This document shows positions 1-11,764 of a stretch of 64,000 nucleotides of DNA, one piece after another (positions within the stretch are counted from its first letter, which is position 1; every line of letters begins with the position of its first letter). The DNA is from Tenebrio molitor. Lineage: Eukaryota; Arthropoda; Insecta; Coleoptera; Tenebrionidae. The position numbers and the translations under genes were made by a program. Under the pieces are notes generated by a model. It saw only the letters and a program-made list of their open reading frames with translations, was not told where the DNA came from and made no database searches. The stretch covers positions 29,698,001 to 29,762,000 of the forward strand of contig NC_091046.1 in NCBI RefSeq assembly GCF_963966145.1, written 5' to 3'.

Positions 1-152
1 TTTTCCATTTTGCTTGGCAGCTGACTACGACTATATTCCTGATTGCCTAGCCGAATGCAAAAATAGTGAGAAGAAGTTGTCGGTATTAGAAAAGCCACAT
101 TTATAAAATAAAATTGGTAATACATTTTTGTCTACTTTTTTACATTCGACTG

Positions 153-411
153 TACTGTATTTTCAATTTGGTTGTAGGTCGTAAAATTTTATGGTACTTT
201 AAGTTAAAGATCTTGCGGGGCTTATAAATCCTAGTTTACCACTAGCAGGTAATATTTTAAGCAGGGTTGTATTGTACATTTTGTATATTTGCATTGTATG
301 GCAAACGGCACGCGCCGCTTCTCAACCTTTTCAAACCCAACCATTGTGCCCGTTAATCGCTCATAATATGCAATAAAATTTTACGACCTACAACCAAATT
401 GAGAATACAAT
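153..411. mobile_element. MITE family M1, copy 1
   Basis: About 255 bp bounded by inverted repeats. The left arm carries TTGGTTGTAGGTCGTAAAAT and the right arm its reverse complement. Three more copies lie at 22923-23179, 23813-24036 and 50537-50793, this one in the opposite orientation. Ends read approximately CTGTA...TACAG next to TA, which suggests a TA target duplication (Tc1/mariner-like). No coding capacity is visible. Confidence 0.85.
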
Positions 412-579
412 ACATAGTCGAACAATCATTCAGGTTCAGTTGGTGAATTCTGAAGTTTAAGCCGACATGGTATCCTTCCAAACGATACGAATTACATATA
501 AAATTTTCGTGATGAAATGGAGTGACAAAAATGTTCCGTGGCTCTCCGACTATAAATGAATAATAATAATTAAAGCGAT

Positions 580-739
580 TTAGGCCCGGTTTCTGGATCG
601 GTCCGATAATTTAACGGCCGGTTAAATCAAGCGTTGCTATAGAAACGCTAGGAAGTGAGCAATCACATTATATGATTTTTGTATTTATGGGAGAGTTAAC
701 TAACTGGCCAAATAAAATATTTCCAGAAACCGAACCTAA
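580..739. mobile_element. Short MITE with TTAGG-CGGTTTCTGG termini
   Basis: A 160-bp element whose left end TTAGGCCCGGTTTCTGG is mirrored by CCAGAAACCGAACCTAA at the right end. The arms are imperfect beyond about 20 bp. It is noncoding and its superfamily is not assigned. Confidence 0.7.
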
Positions 740-1533
740 GTAATTTGAAACAATAAAATAGATGTTGTAACAATTTGAAAATGTTAACAAAATTATAATC
801 CATGACGTTTGTATATGGACCTTTACATTTATAAGAGTTAAGAGAAGAGATGGAAAATATAATATCTGCGCATTGTGAAACAACAGTTGAGCGCCAAAAT
901 GGCCAAACCGTATTCCCATTGCTGTTGGTTTACTTGACTAAGTTATTTTAAAATTACAAGCAATCATGTAGATGAAAAATTAGGAAACTTTCCAAAATGT
1001 CTCACTGCAAACACTAATTTCGTTTTTTGAACAAAGGGTTTTGTCCCAAGTGACGAACCCAAGGGATATATACATAAGTACCTACATTTTTCGTGGAAGA
1101 AACGAACAAGGCTATGCATGCAAAATGCATTTTATGAATCCATCTTTTTTGCATTTTTTTTATGTTTCGTGACCCTAGCCATGGAAATCCCAATCATTAT
1201 GGAATGTGACCCACAGGTTGGAATACAACAATAATGTATCATATTAAACAAACGCTCAACAATCATTAATTAATTAGCATTAACTGTGTATGTAACCAAT
1301 TCCAAAAACTTAAGCTCTGAATAGAAGCAAACATATGATCCGATATAGTTATGATTGTCAACATTACCTATTGCTGTCAACATCTTTGATTCTTTGGTGC
1401 ATTTGGTGTGTGTCTCTCAGGACGCAGAATTCCTTTGCGCAGTGACGTCACTGTGCGACAAAGAGCATCCTTATTCCTTATATTTGTAAAGGTCCATTGC
1501 AGGCCAGTAAAAATAAAATTTAAAAAATATGCG
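740..1533. other. Intergenic stretch with no recognised feature
   Basis: AT-rich sequence. I see no credible coding exon, RNA gene or repeat boundary here; the short open frames have no recognisable domain. Confidence 0.5.
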
Positions 1534-2117
1534 TATTGTAATAACCCAGATATCGCCAGTCTTCCGCCAAAATTTAAATATTTGGAAATTCAAACTAAAC
1601 CCGCGAAATTGAACAAATTGGCCATGTCGTGATCGTCATCGAAACCGTAGAGACCATTTCATCTAAGAAGTACATGATGACTCATCGAAATCTGAACGTA
1701 CGACGCTAGTCAGCTGATAATCAGTGCCGTAGAAACATTCGATTAGCTGAGGAGTCACTACAGTTCAATTAATTTATATGATTGAAATTCTAACAAATCA
1801 ATAATTGAACAGTGAATACATAGAACAATACACAGCGAAAGGAATAACAAAAACAAAACACTTCTGAACGCTAACGGGGTTAAGTTAGAAACAACAACGA
1901 GCGCATGGATTCCACGTGGTTGATAGGTCTGTACGCCGCTGGATTCAAACTTCCCCTAAAAATTTGAACATGGACTCGTCCGACGAAAACGCGTTCGTGC
2001 GCACTATGTACTTCTTAAAAGAAATGGTTGTGTTGTGTGTTTTGTACAAAATGGCGGCAGACTAGCTCGGGATGCATATGGCGGACCTGCGGGGTGGACA
2101 AACTTCGAAATAAAAAT
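1534..2117. repeat. Dispersed repeat M3, copy 1
   Basis: Sequence at 1538-1645 and 2029-2117 matches 53690-53900 closely: shared blocks include TATCGCCAGTCTTCCGCCAA, CATGTCGTGATCGTCATCGA and TTGTACAAAATGGCGGCAGA. This copy has about 380 bp more between the two blocks than the other one. The LTR retrotransposon begins immediately after the block ending AAATAAAAATG, so it inserted into or beside this repeat. The repeat class is unknown. Confidence 0.7.
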
Positions 2118-2157
2118 GTGCCACGGTTCAAACTGGCCAGAGGGCACAATACTTGGC
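2118..2157 (-). repeat. Truncated 3' LTR fragment
   Basis: Forty bases nearly identical to the start of the 5' LTR at 5766. Beyond 2157 the similarity ends abruptly and gives way to integrase-derived coding sequence, so most of this LTR was lost by deletion. Confidence 0.75.
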
Positions 2158-2162
2158 TTGCG

Positions 2163-4019
2163 TCAATCATAGACTGGTTTGTTTCTCTCGTGCGCAGTTT
2201 GGAGTCGGTTTGCGATTTCTCCAAAGAGTTTCTGAAAGCCTAGCTGACGCTTTTGAACCAAGTCCTCTAATCGCGGGTCCGCGGGAGATAGTGGATGATA
2301 GTGTTCGTTACCCAAGACTCGACCTCGGTCCGTAACCGATGATACCACGACGTTGTCCTTGTGTCCTTGCCGGGACGATGGAGGCGGAAAGCCCATCTGG
2401 CGAGACCTTGAGGGTCTTTCAAACGATTCAACCACAGAAACTGTGGTGATCGGTGATCACAACGAAATGGACTCCCTCCAGATAATGGCGTAATTTTTCG
2501 ACAGCCCAGATGACGCAAAGGCATTCACGTTCCGTCGTGGACAGGTTCCGTTCCGCACGGGTTAGCGATCGCGATAGGTAGGAGATGGGTTTCTCCCCGT
2601 CATCAAAAGTTTGCGTCAACACGGCACCAAGACCATACGAAGAGGCGTCACACTGCACAACGAACTGTCGCGAAAAATCTGGAGAAGACAGGATCGGTGC
2701 GGAAATGAGCAGTTCTTTCACCCGAACGAAAGCCGAAGAACACTCTTCAGTCCACGAAAATGGGACGCCCTTGCGAGTCAATCGCGCAAGAGGATAACGA
2801 TAACGGAAGCGAAATGAGGTACGAAACGGCGATACCAACTGACAGTACCGACGAAGCGACGGACGTCAGAGACGTTCTTTGGTTCCGGGATCTTGAGAAT
2901 TGCTTCCACCTTAGCGGTGTCTGGTCTCACGCCGTTGCTATCGACCAGGTGACCGAGATAACGTAATTCGGCGCGACAGAACTGACTCTTCTCCCAGTTA
3001 CACGTTATACCGGCGTCACGGAGACGATCGAATATCTGTCTTAGGACACGAATGTGAGTGTCGAAGTCGGAAGAGGTGACCACAATGTCGTCCATGTATA
3101 CGAAGACGTAGGGCTGGAGGTCAGCACCTACGACGGAGTCGATGATGCGCTGCCAGGTGGCCGGTGAATTTATTAAACCGAACGGCATTCTTTTGAAGTG
3201 GTACAGTCCCCGTCCCGGGAAAGTAAACGCGGTAAATTCCCGATGTTCTGGAGCGACCTCAACTTGCCAAAAGGCACTCTTGATGTCAAGCGAACTCATA
3301 TAACGGCAATCGCGTAGCTGGTCCAAAATTGAAGATATGTACGGGAGCGGATAAGCGTCTGGCTTCGTAACGGAATTTAATTTTCGGTAATCCACACAAA
3401 AACGATACGATCCGTCCTTCTTGGGGACTAAATAAACTGGTGAATACCAAGCGCTTCGTGAAGGTTCAATTATTCCCTCCTGTAACATTTCCTCAACTTC
3501 GGTGTCGATTATTTTCTGCTTCGCGGGCGAAACGGGATAGTACCTCTGCTTTATGGGGCGGACGTCCGAAGAGATTTCTATGCGATGTTGTACCTCTTTC
3601 ACTTTCCCGATACGCGCAGGCTGTAGTCGCAACTGTGTCCGGAACAACGATCCCAGCACGGACTTTTGTTCCGGGGTCAGAGATGACTGGTCGAGCAATC
3701 CGGAGACGTCTCCCAGAGGTGCAACTCTTAAGGTCTGGCTCAAGTCCGAGGAAAAATACCGTGGAACTTTCCCCAAAAGATCAATCGGAGCCCGAACAGA
3801 ACCCAGGCTTTTGCAAATTAGACCGTCGGCGACCGTGCAGTCAACGACGCTTGGTTGGAGAGGTAAACCCAAGTTCTGCAGTTTTCGCCAACCGACACCA
3901 CCCATGACGGTACGCGAAGCTCCAGAGTCGAGCAACCCGAGAAAAGGAGTTCCCGCGATTTTTACTCTTAGGCCGCCTTTACACCCAGTCAACAATTGGC
4001 AACATGTTGCCTGCAACAT
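2163..4019 (-). pseudogene. pol: Ty3/gypsy pol relic (protease, reverse transcriptase, RNase H, integrase remnant)
   Basis: The longest open frame (4019-2778) starts in an aspartic protease with the LDSGAS active-site motif, then runs into a reverse transcriptase with VDYRKLN, SAFWQVEV, MPFGL and the catalytic YMDD box near 3088-3099. RNase H follows in another frame at 2838-2428, with CDASSYGLGAVL and TTERECL, so a frameshift separates it from RT. The connection to 2435-2163 requires a deletion: residues such as LARWAF and HRPGKD at the end of RNase H are soon followed by a segment resembling the integrase C-terminal end. The zinc-binding and DDE core of integrase are absent. The family is Ty3/gypsy by RT motifs and domain order; the element cannot move by itself. 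Confidence 0.88.
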
Positions 4020-4100
4020 TTTTTAGTAATGACCGGCAACATTAATAAAAAATGTTGCCGGCAACATGTTGCCAATTGTTGCCTTGGTGTAAGGCCGCCT
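3970..4100. mobile_element. MITE family M4, copy inside the retrotransposon
   Basis: A 130-bp foldback with arms GGCCGCCTTTACACC and GGTGTAAGGCCGCC and an inner palindromic block AACAATTGGCAACATGTTGC. It interrupts the gag/pol junction just upstream of the protease. A second copy lies in the ryanodine receptor intron at 56480-56592. It is clearly younger than the retrotransposon. Confidence 0.85.
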
Positions 4101-5540
4101 TTTGGTAGGGACGCTCATCGCCGTGTAAATGCGAGAGGACGTAGTCTAGGATGATTCCGGTGCGGTCGATACTTGAAGGAGAACCGGAGGAATGCTCGCG
4201 ACCATCTACTTCCTCCGTGTCCCGTTTCCCGAACACTTACCGCACGTGGCAACGGTGCAATCCGGAGCACCACATCGGTAGCAAAATTTCTTCCGGGGTT
4301 CAGCGCACAAACGGAAAGAATGGTTGGGCTTGCCGCAGTTCCAACACTTTCCCGATATGGCCTTCACGGGCTGGACGTCGAGAGAACTGGGGGTGGAGCT
4401 CTTCGTCCACTTGGACGTATGCAAGGTCAGGTTCTAGACAAATCTGCCCGCGGCGACGCGTTGGCTGAACGTAGCACTCAACGGATGCTTTTCTGGCTTC
4501 CAATAGCCTACTCGCCTCGAGCAGCTGATCGCGAGACGTGATCGGAGAGAGACCCAGTTGGTTCTGGTAATATGGGGCCAGATTCTTCAAGATGATTTTA
4601 AGACGCGTAGCCTCAGGAACTCTGACCGTCACCCGATCAAACATGTTGTCCATCACGGCGGCAAACATCGCGATACTCTCATCCGGACCCTGAGTTTGGC
4701 GACGAATTTCCTCAAACAACCTGTCGTTATAATCAGCAGGCTGAAACTTATTTCGCAACAACGCTACCAAGGAGCGCCAGTCGTAAGCGTTTCGGCGAAC
4801 GGAGCGGAACCACGTCAAAGCTCGTCTTTCGAACAAGTCATTTGCCAATTGGAACAAGTCCTCCTCCGTGACGTTTCGCGAGACACGCAACTCTTCCACT
4901 CTCATTAGAAAAGCGCTTAACGAAAGGCGAGAGTCCTCCCCCGAAAATTTGAGGTTCCACTTGTAGACCGGAACACTAGGTGCCCTAAACGAGGTGTCGC
5001 TTCGCGCGAAAGAAGTAGCGGCGGCAGGTGGTGTCTCGAAATCGGAGTCTTCCCCGCTATCAACGTTTAGCAGACTGACATCTAACGCTCCTAGAGACTG
5101 ATCGGCGGTAGCATGTCTGACCTTGTATTCCATGTCGGAATTCGAGTTGAGTAAGGACACTACTATCTTCGAAATGGCTGTCTGATTAACGGTCTCGGCA
5201 GACCTAACCGTATTTGCCCGTCCCAAAGGACACGCTAATTTTGACAGGATTTTCTTGCGACCGGTTTCTAAAATTCCGTCGAAATCGTCCACGAGAGCTT
5301 TAATTTCCTCCGCTTTCTAAGTGAGGGCAGTAAGATCTTCCGCGATGGTAAACGGTTGAGCCGGATAACTGAGTGGATTGGAACCACGCTCCATACGCAA
5401 CAAGTTCCGCAAGGTTTTCCGCATCTGTTCTACGGTTCCCACTTCGGTGTTAGAGGGTTAACAGCTAATTCGTAAACCAGCTCGTCTTGAGCCAAACGGT
5501 TCACTTCGTACTGCAAACTAGCCACGTTCAACGGTAGTTT
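4042..5540 (-). pseudogene. gag: Ty3/gypsy gag relic
   Basis: Three overlapping open segments are needed to read it: about 5540-5430, 5420-4300 and 4424-4206. The main segment (5292-4300) is a capsid-like protein with a typical retrotransposon gag core (LAFLMRVEELR-type region and RRQTQGPDESI). The distal frame carries two zinc knuckles, the first a clean CX2CX4HX4C (CWNCGKPNHSFRLC), the second less regular (CYRCGAPDCTVATC). Internal stops and frame changes show that it is decayed. Confidence 0.82.
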
Positions 5541-5740
5541 GACTCCGTTTCCCGAACCGAACCGAAATAAATGAAGTGACAGAGTCACGTCAGAGCCAAG
5601 AGAAAATGGAGATAGTAAAAAAAATCGAACTGAATATCAATAATAATAAATGTCAGACACCCTATCAGCTCGTCACCTTTATTCGCCGGAAGTAAGGTAA
5701 GTCAAAATTGAAAATCGAAAACTGAGAATAATCGCCTCGG

Positions 5741-5758
5741 GCCCCACGTTGGGCGCCA
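5741..5758 (-). other. tRNA-Lys primer-binding site of the LTR element
   Basis: On the minus strand the 18 bases read TGGCGCCCAACGTGGGGC, the complement of a tRNA-Lys 3' end ending in CCA. It starts eight bases after the LTR edge at 5766. Its position and orientation agree with a minus-strand element. Confidence 0.85.
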
Positions 5759-5765
5759 AAATATT

Positions 5766-5945
5766 ATGCCACGGTTCAAACTGGCCAGAGGGCACAATAC
5801 TTGGCTAGCTCGATCTCAGGGCGTCACTTGCGGCGAAGTCGAGGGTTCTTTTGGTAGCAGGCCCCGCAAGTAGCCTGCTGACCTGGCCAGGAGAGGTGTT
5901 CGAAGTTCGCGAGAACGGAAAGATACGCACAAAGTGGACGTGGCT
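5766..5945 (-). repeat. 5' LTR of the Ty3/gypsy element (outer limit approximate)
   Basis: Adjacent to the primer-binding site and sharing its first 40 bases with 2118-2157. The sequence has higher GC than its surroundings to about 5945, which is the only basis for the outer limit. Confidence 0.55.
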
Positions 5946-6105
5946 GGACCTAGGCGTTATTCAAGCAGGAGAAACCAAAAAAATACAGACGAGCGAGCTG
6001 AGTGGGTAGTATTGATACACTATGTAGGTGAAACTTGAATATAATTAAAGTGACTATAGTTATACCTATTATAAATATTTGAATTGATAAATTGATATAA
6101 TTATA

Positions 6106-7066
6106 CAGGGTGTTTTCGAAGTTGAGGGGTTCCTTGTAACACGAGATACTATACATTATTCTTAAGAATTTTAGCCTAAATCTTCTTAGTAAAATGTTTG
6201 TATTAAGGGAGATAATTGATTGTATATTTTTATTGTTTTCTAAAATTTTGAGACCGGTCCTGTCTATTTCTCCGCTGTCCTAGATTAATAACTGACGTGG
6301 CCCAGGATGGTGTCTTTCTGGAAATCGCTCTGCGTACTCTCTGGACGCCGCAGCTGCATTTTGATAACGTGATAACATTGCCCATATACATTAGCAACAT
6401 ATCCGTGAGCTCATTATTTTCGTAATGATAAAGCAAATCCGACTAATTAGGTGACAACTCTGGCAGTATTTTTGATTAACGTCCATGCTAATTTGATTTT
6501 TTTTGTCAATTCTAATTTCTAACAAATCAGCGCAAATTTGAGCAGGACCGGTTTCAAAAATTTCAAAAAAATTAACTTATTGTACTCTCGTGTCAAAAAT
6601 GGATTACTCCCTAGAATTCGAACTTTTAGGGAAATAACGTTTTTCATGTTGTGTGTAACTAGAATTTTCAAAAGTTATTTTGAATGCCTAAGGTTGGTTA
6701 CTTTGAATTGAAAGATTAAATCCAAATAAATATGCCGCCAGTAACCAAAATTGATTGTGAAACGAAAAATCATCTATCACTTAGCGAGAAATTAATCATT
6801 TGCAACTGTTACGATTAATTTGCTGTCTTACATTTTTGGGATATCTTTTGTTTGTCACCAGAAACCACATAGCCTCCAACCTAATCAAATTTATGGCAAC
6901 TTAGTAACGAATATCCCTAAATCCTAGGGAGTAATCCATTTTTGACACGAGAGTATCTGCATTGCCATACACATTTTACTAAGGTGATTTTGGCTAAAAC
7001 TCTTTAGAACAACGCATACCTACTATCACAAGTTAAAAGGAACGCCTCAACTTCGAAAACACCCTG
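6106..7066. mobile_element. Noncoding TIR element, TA target duplication
   Basis: Terminal inverted repeats CAGGGTGTTTTCGAAGTTGA (left) and the matching TCAACTTCGAAAACACCCTG (right), flanked by TA on both sides. About 960 bp, no transposase. The termini are Tc1/mariner-like. A second TIR element is nested at 6585-6953. Confidence 0.85.
6585..6953. mobile_element. Nested MITE inside the 6106-7066 element
   Basis: Inverted ends CTCTCGTGTCAAAAATGG and CCATTTTTGACACGAGAG with TA flanks; the inverted similarity extends through ATTACTCCCTAG. About 370 bp, noncoding. Confidence 0.82.
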
Positions 7067-7156
7067 TATACTGACAATTCAATAGTCTGATTTACATAGA
7101 TTACATTTTAATTGTGCCAGTTTTATTTGTCCATCGACCGTATACAACCTACAATT

Positions 7157-7406
7157 GCGGACACGGAATCTTGGCCACAACTGACATTTAACTGACAAAT
7201 ATGTGTGAACTGGCTTTTATTGAATATTGAGTCCCAACTTTTGACTCGAGAATGCCATTTCTCTGCTTTTTTGATATCACAAGAAAATCTTCAAAGTGAT
7301 TTTTAATAATTGTCTTTCATTAATCATTAATGACACTAATGATTGGTTTACATAATTTTTTTAAGAAATGTCTAAAAAAAAGCTTGGCCAAGATTCCGTG
7401 TCCGGG
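7157..7406. mobile_element. MITE family M6, copy 1
   Basis: Inverted ends CGGACACGGAATCTTGGCCA and TGGCCAAGATTCCGTGTCCG. The inner right half (TTTAGACATTTCT, ATGTAAACCAA, ATTAGTGTCATTAA) recurs at 36783-36882. Confidence 0.82.
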
Positions 7407-7417
7407 ATAGTAGGTAT

Positions 7418-8319
7418 TATCTATTCACTTTGATTGTGACCACAACGAAAAACATAGTAGGCGCTGTTTAGCTGTGTGCTGCATACGTTTTACACTAAAT
7501 ATTTGTGTGGTGTGAACATGATGTGAAAATGTCAGAATTGTTAAAACTTGACCATGGTAGTAAAGCAATGATTTTAATGTATTTATCAATATTAATAACG
7601 GAAATCAATATTTGAAGTAGGAGAAACTAAAAACGTCTGTCTGATTCTGTGATCACGTCTGTTGAAAAGTGGGGTTATATCCAGGTACAGATTATTTAAC
7701 GTAAAAACTTCGAAATCACCTCATGCAATTCTCGATATTAATGAAGAACGAAGGAAATGGTCATTTGGCAGTAAGACAAACGCGAAAAGTGCCTGGGGAT
7801 TACTAATCAATTAGCATTGATTAATACAAATATTTTCAGATAAAAACTAATCAGACAGAAAGTTCAAAAAAATAATTTACAGGGGATGAAAAGGCAGAAG
7901 GTATCAAACTACAACACTTACTATCCAAAATGTACAACAAAAAAAGCACAAATAGAGTTAACTTTCTTGGTGATGTTCGTCTTTGTGAGTTGTTTTCCCG
8001 TTGGCTTCAATAAATGTCTCGAAACAAGTCAATATTAACCGTTTGGTCCCAACTTTGAGAAGACGACGTGGCATTTTGTTTTTGAATTCTAAAATGTTGT
8101 ACCAAAACTCAATTTTATAGATATGCGCACAGTGTACGTCGAAAAACGTTTGCGCAAGTCGTTCTCCGTTCTGTCTTCTGTGAGCGTGACGTTTCTGTCA
8201 AAATGGCGCCTCCGAGAGTTGCCAACTGCGACTGGATTTAGTGTTATCTAAAATTCCCTATCAATAACCTAGCAACTGAAAAGTTACTACGGAGTGGTCA
8301 CAATCAAAATGAATAGATT
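7418..8319. mobile_element. Noncoding TIR element
   Basis: Ends ATCTATTCACTTTGATTGTG and CACAATCAAAATGAATAGAT are inverted copies of one another about 900 bp apart. There is no coding capacity inside. Target duplication not resolved. Confidence 0.65.
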
Positions 8320-8550
8320 ATACGTTTTGTTGGTACATAACCGGAATCGGTTTATGATGGAACGACCGTTTTATTGGTGCACAAAACCGACTCCGACGAA
8401 ACTTTTCATTCCGTTAAACTACATAGAATGGTCGGTTTGAATGTTAGAAAGTGGGGATTTTATGACAAAACTGTCAAAAATTTTAAGCCGTTTTGTTGGT
8501 GGGATGCATTCCGTTCAATCTGGATGACCCAACAAAACGCACCTAGTATA
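8319..8550. mobile_element. Small foldback element
   Basis: Termini TACGTTTTGTTGG and CCCAACAAAACGCA are inverted with respect to one another and the interior repeats TTTTGTTGGTG-like words. About 230 bp, noncoding. Confidence 0.5.
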
Positions 8551-9042
8551 ATTTAGTGAAAATCTACCCTAAGGCCTAAATTACAATGAGAAGATTTTTT
8601 TTTGGCTATTCTCAAAACTGCGGGTTATTTGTTTTCATTCTAAAACTAGGGAATTTTATCACGTTGTAATGATATTGTCGACACTGTTTGTTACCAATAC
8701 TGTCAGTCATTTTGTGCAAATTTTATGATGAGTGACAGTGTGATAGCGTAGAAACACGTTAACATTATTTTTACGATGTTTTTTTCACCGATTTAAACTT
8801 AAATACTATAATTTGTTACTAATTTATTAGCTTTAGTGTTCCTATTAAAGATTTAGTAAGTAAGTTTGTGAAATTAAATAAATATCCGTATTAAGCATCT
8901 TGTTTTGGCCATTTTCAATTAGGCTAAGTTTTTGTTTTGAGTTCAAAATTTTCAAAAAACCATTTAATTCGCATCATAAATAAAATTTCGATTAAGTGGG
9001 AACAATCTATAATAATTTACAATATAATGTTTTTATTTTCAG
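8551..9042 (+). promoter_or_regulatory. Upstream region of poly(A) polymerase (promoter and 5' UTR exon not resolved)
   Basis: The first coding exon of the polymerase begins at a splice acceptor (TTTTATTTTCAG, ending 9042), so at least one noncoding 5' exon must lie upstream. I could not choose its donor or the transcription start among several weak candidates in AT-rich DNA. Confidence 0.35.
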
Positions 9043-9055
9043 GTCTAAAGTAAGA

Positions 9056-11764
9056 ATGTGGTCATCTCAGTCAGTCAATAATGGTATACAAAACAATAAA
9101 GAAAATGTTACACAAAAAAACGACACGAAAATACCTACTTTGGGTATGACATCAGCTATATCCACAGCTCCACCTAAACCATCTGATCTTTTAAAGACAA
9201 CAGAATTAGAAGAAGCACTTAAACCTTTTGATGTGTTTGAAACTGAGCAAGAGTTAAACCATCGAATGGTCATTTTAGGCAAACTATATTCATTAGTCAA
9301 GCAATGGATTAAGGATGTATCAATATCAATAAATTTGCCAGAAACTGTTGCTGAAAATGTTGGAGGTAAAATATATACATTTGGGAGTTATAGATTAGGA
9401 GTAAGTACATAATTTTTTGTTTTCTTGTGAAGGAAATTATATTAACACTATTATAGGTACATAATAAGGGAGCAGACATTGATACACTCTGTGTTGCACC
9501 AAGACATGTATATAGAACAGATTTTTTTTCTTCATTTTATGAATTGCTTAAGAAGCAACCAGAAGTAACTGACTTGAGAGTAAGTTCTAACTTGTATCTT
9601 CTTTATATGATTACATATAACAATTTTAGGCTGTAGAAGAAGCATTTGTGCCAGTAATAAAAATGAATTTTGATGGTATAGAGATAGATATGTTATTTGC
9701 TAGATTACTGCTTAAAGAAATCCCAGATTCTATGGACCTTCGGGACGATCTTTTGTTAAAAAACTTGGACCAGAAATGTGTTCGCAGTTTGAACGGTTGC
9801 AGAGTAACAGATGAAATCCTGCGCCTTGTCCCCAATATTGATAATTTTAGGTTAGCACTTAGGGCAATAAAATTATGGGCCAAAAGTATGTAGACAAATA
9901 TCTAGTACACAAAAATTCTCAATGAAAATATATTTTTTAATAGGACATGGAATCTATAGCAACGCATTGGGATACCTGGGTGGTGTTTCATGGGCAATGT
10001 TGGTCGCACGCACTTGTCAATTGTATCCAAATGCAGCTGCAGCTACTTTGGTTCATAAATTTTTTCTTGTATTCTCTCAGTGGAAGTGGCCCCAACCAGT
10101 ATTATTAAAGCAGCCATCAAATGTGAACCTTGGGTTTACAGTGTGGGATCCAAGAGTAAGTATAAAAAGAAATTGTAGTGTTTATTATATCGGTCGTGTT
10201 TGATGGAATTTTTATTTTAATTAACATAGCATCCATTAAGATTTATCACGTATATCAGTCAACCTTAGAGTGAGAAGTGATATATCTTTATTACATTACT
10301 TCTATCTGTGTACCCTGCGTGTATGTGTTTTAGAGTCGTTTTGTGACTTTTAAAACCAGTGTAGGGTATTTTATAAATTGAGTTATCACTGGTAAGGAGA
10401 AGTTTTCACACTTCCTCACTTGTATGTTTCTGAATTCGTTTTACATATATATTTTTTTCTATTTTAACTAGGTGAACATTCAAGACAGATATCATTTGAT
10501 GCCGATTATAACCCCAGCATACCCTCAGCAAAATTCCACTTTTAACGTGTCTGGATCTACACGACATATAATGATGGAAGAATTCAAATTGGGACTACAG
10601 CTGACTGACGATATTATGTTAAACAAGCAAACGTGGGATAAACTCTTTGAACCGCCATTATTTTTTATGAAATATAAGCATTTTATTGTTTTATTAGTTA
10701 GCGCTGAATCAGCTGAAGATCATTTGGAATGGTGTGGTCTAGTAGAGAGTAAATTTCGCTTGCTCATAGGTGAGTTAACAGCACAGAAGGTGAAAGAAAA
10801 ACTATCATCGCGTTAAATGTAAAGAATTCTGTTACACCAGTTAAGAACATGTAGTACGTATTTTACTTTTTTTTCATATAAATAAATTCATTGAATTAAC
10901 CACAGTACTTTACCTGGAGTATCATAAACAATCGCATAATTGACACTGACAATTTATTTTTACGACATTAAATAAATTCTGTTTTCGTCAGCAATCTTGA
11001 TTGTTAACTCTAGTCATTTGTACTGATCGGTTGCTACTACCTACTTTTAACTGAAGATTTTTTGTGTCAGCAAACGCCGTATTACTGTTTTTTTTTTTTT
11101 TTAATTTATTGTTTGTAGGAAACCTTGAAAGAAACCAGTTCATTACGTTGGCACATATAAATCCCGAGAGCTTTAGCCAATTAGAATCTCAGCGTGAACC
11201 AAACACTCACTGTGCCATGTGGTTTATTGGTTTGGAATTCGCCAAAACGGAAAACTTAAACGTGAATCTTACATATGACATTCAGTCATTCACTGAAACT
11301 GTCCAGAATCACGCGTTAAACATCAATATGCTCAAAGAGGGCATGAAGCTCGAGGCACGACACGTAAAAAGAAAACAACTATATCAGTATCTATCGCCAA
11401 GCCTGTTGAAACGAGAACGGAAGTCGAGTGTTTCAGCTAAATCGCAAGCCAATGGGACAGAAAACAAGAAACGGTACTCGGATCAAGGAAACAGTGATTC
11501 AGAAAATCCCAATAAAAAAATCAGGCTGTCAGAGGAACTCCATACGACGGTGAGCGATTCGATTTAAACTTGGTCACATTGTGAAATAATCTTTTTTTTA
11601 TTTAGTATGATGATAGTTCAAATAATTCAGCAAGTTTGAATTGTAATGACGATTCTAACAGTAACATTAGTCTAACAGATGAAGCTCACAACAGTATAAG
11701 CACCCAAAATCCTCCGACACATGCTTCAAATACTCCATCAACGCAAGAAGCTGTCTGTACCTGA
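9056..11764 (+). CDS. hrg: Canonical nuclear poly(A) polymerase, seven coding exons
   Basis: Coding exons: 9056-9400, 9457-9579, 9630-9885, 9944-10155, 10472-10769, 11119-11549 and 11606-11764; all introns are GT-AG, phases agree, and the product is 607 residues. It adds poly(A) tails to cleaved pre-mRNA in the nucleus. The nucleotidyltransferase core holds FGSYRLGVHNKGADID (residues about 109-124), with the catalytic pair D122/D124, and the third Asp D176 in FDGIEIDML. The central domain has LGGVSWAMLVARTCQLYPN and the RNA-binding region has HLMPIITPAYPQQNSTFNVS. The tail has basic stretches (KRERK, KKRYSDQ, KKIRL) suited to nuclear import. The symbol follows the Drosophila orthologue hiiragi. 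The start at 9056 is the first ATG after the acceptor at 9042. The C-terminal Ser/Thr region is shorter than in vertebrate enzymes. The frame is intact, so it is likely functional. Confidence 0.96.

Larger units (their letters stand above)
2118..5945 (-). mobile_element. Decayed Ty3/gypsy LTR retrotransposon
   Basis: Transcribed from the minus strand: LTR, primer-binding site, gag, protease, reverse transcriptase, RNase H, a remnant of integrase, then a short LTR fragment. A 39-40 bp sequence starting TGCCACGGTTCAAACTGGCC is present at both ends (2118-2157 and 5766-5805), which fixes the LTR boundary on one side. The far LTR end and the target duplication could not be identified. Frameshifts, stops, a MITE inserted at 3970-4100 and loss of most of integrase show that it is inactive. 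Distance-of-LTR dating is not possible because the 3' LTR is truncated. Confidence 0.88.

Noticed and set aside
3440..4026. Plus-strand open frames of over 150 codons opposite the retrotransposon
   Set aside because: They are antisense shadows of the protease/reverse transcriptase frame, which has clear motifs.
9648..9893. Start of the poly(A) polymerase at an internal codon
   Set aside because: The upstream exons 9056-9400 and 9457-9579 join in phase and supply the catalytic GADID motif.
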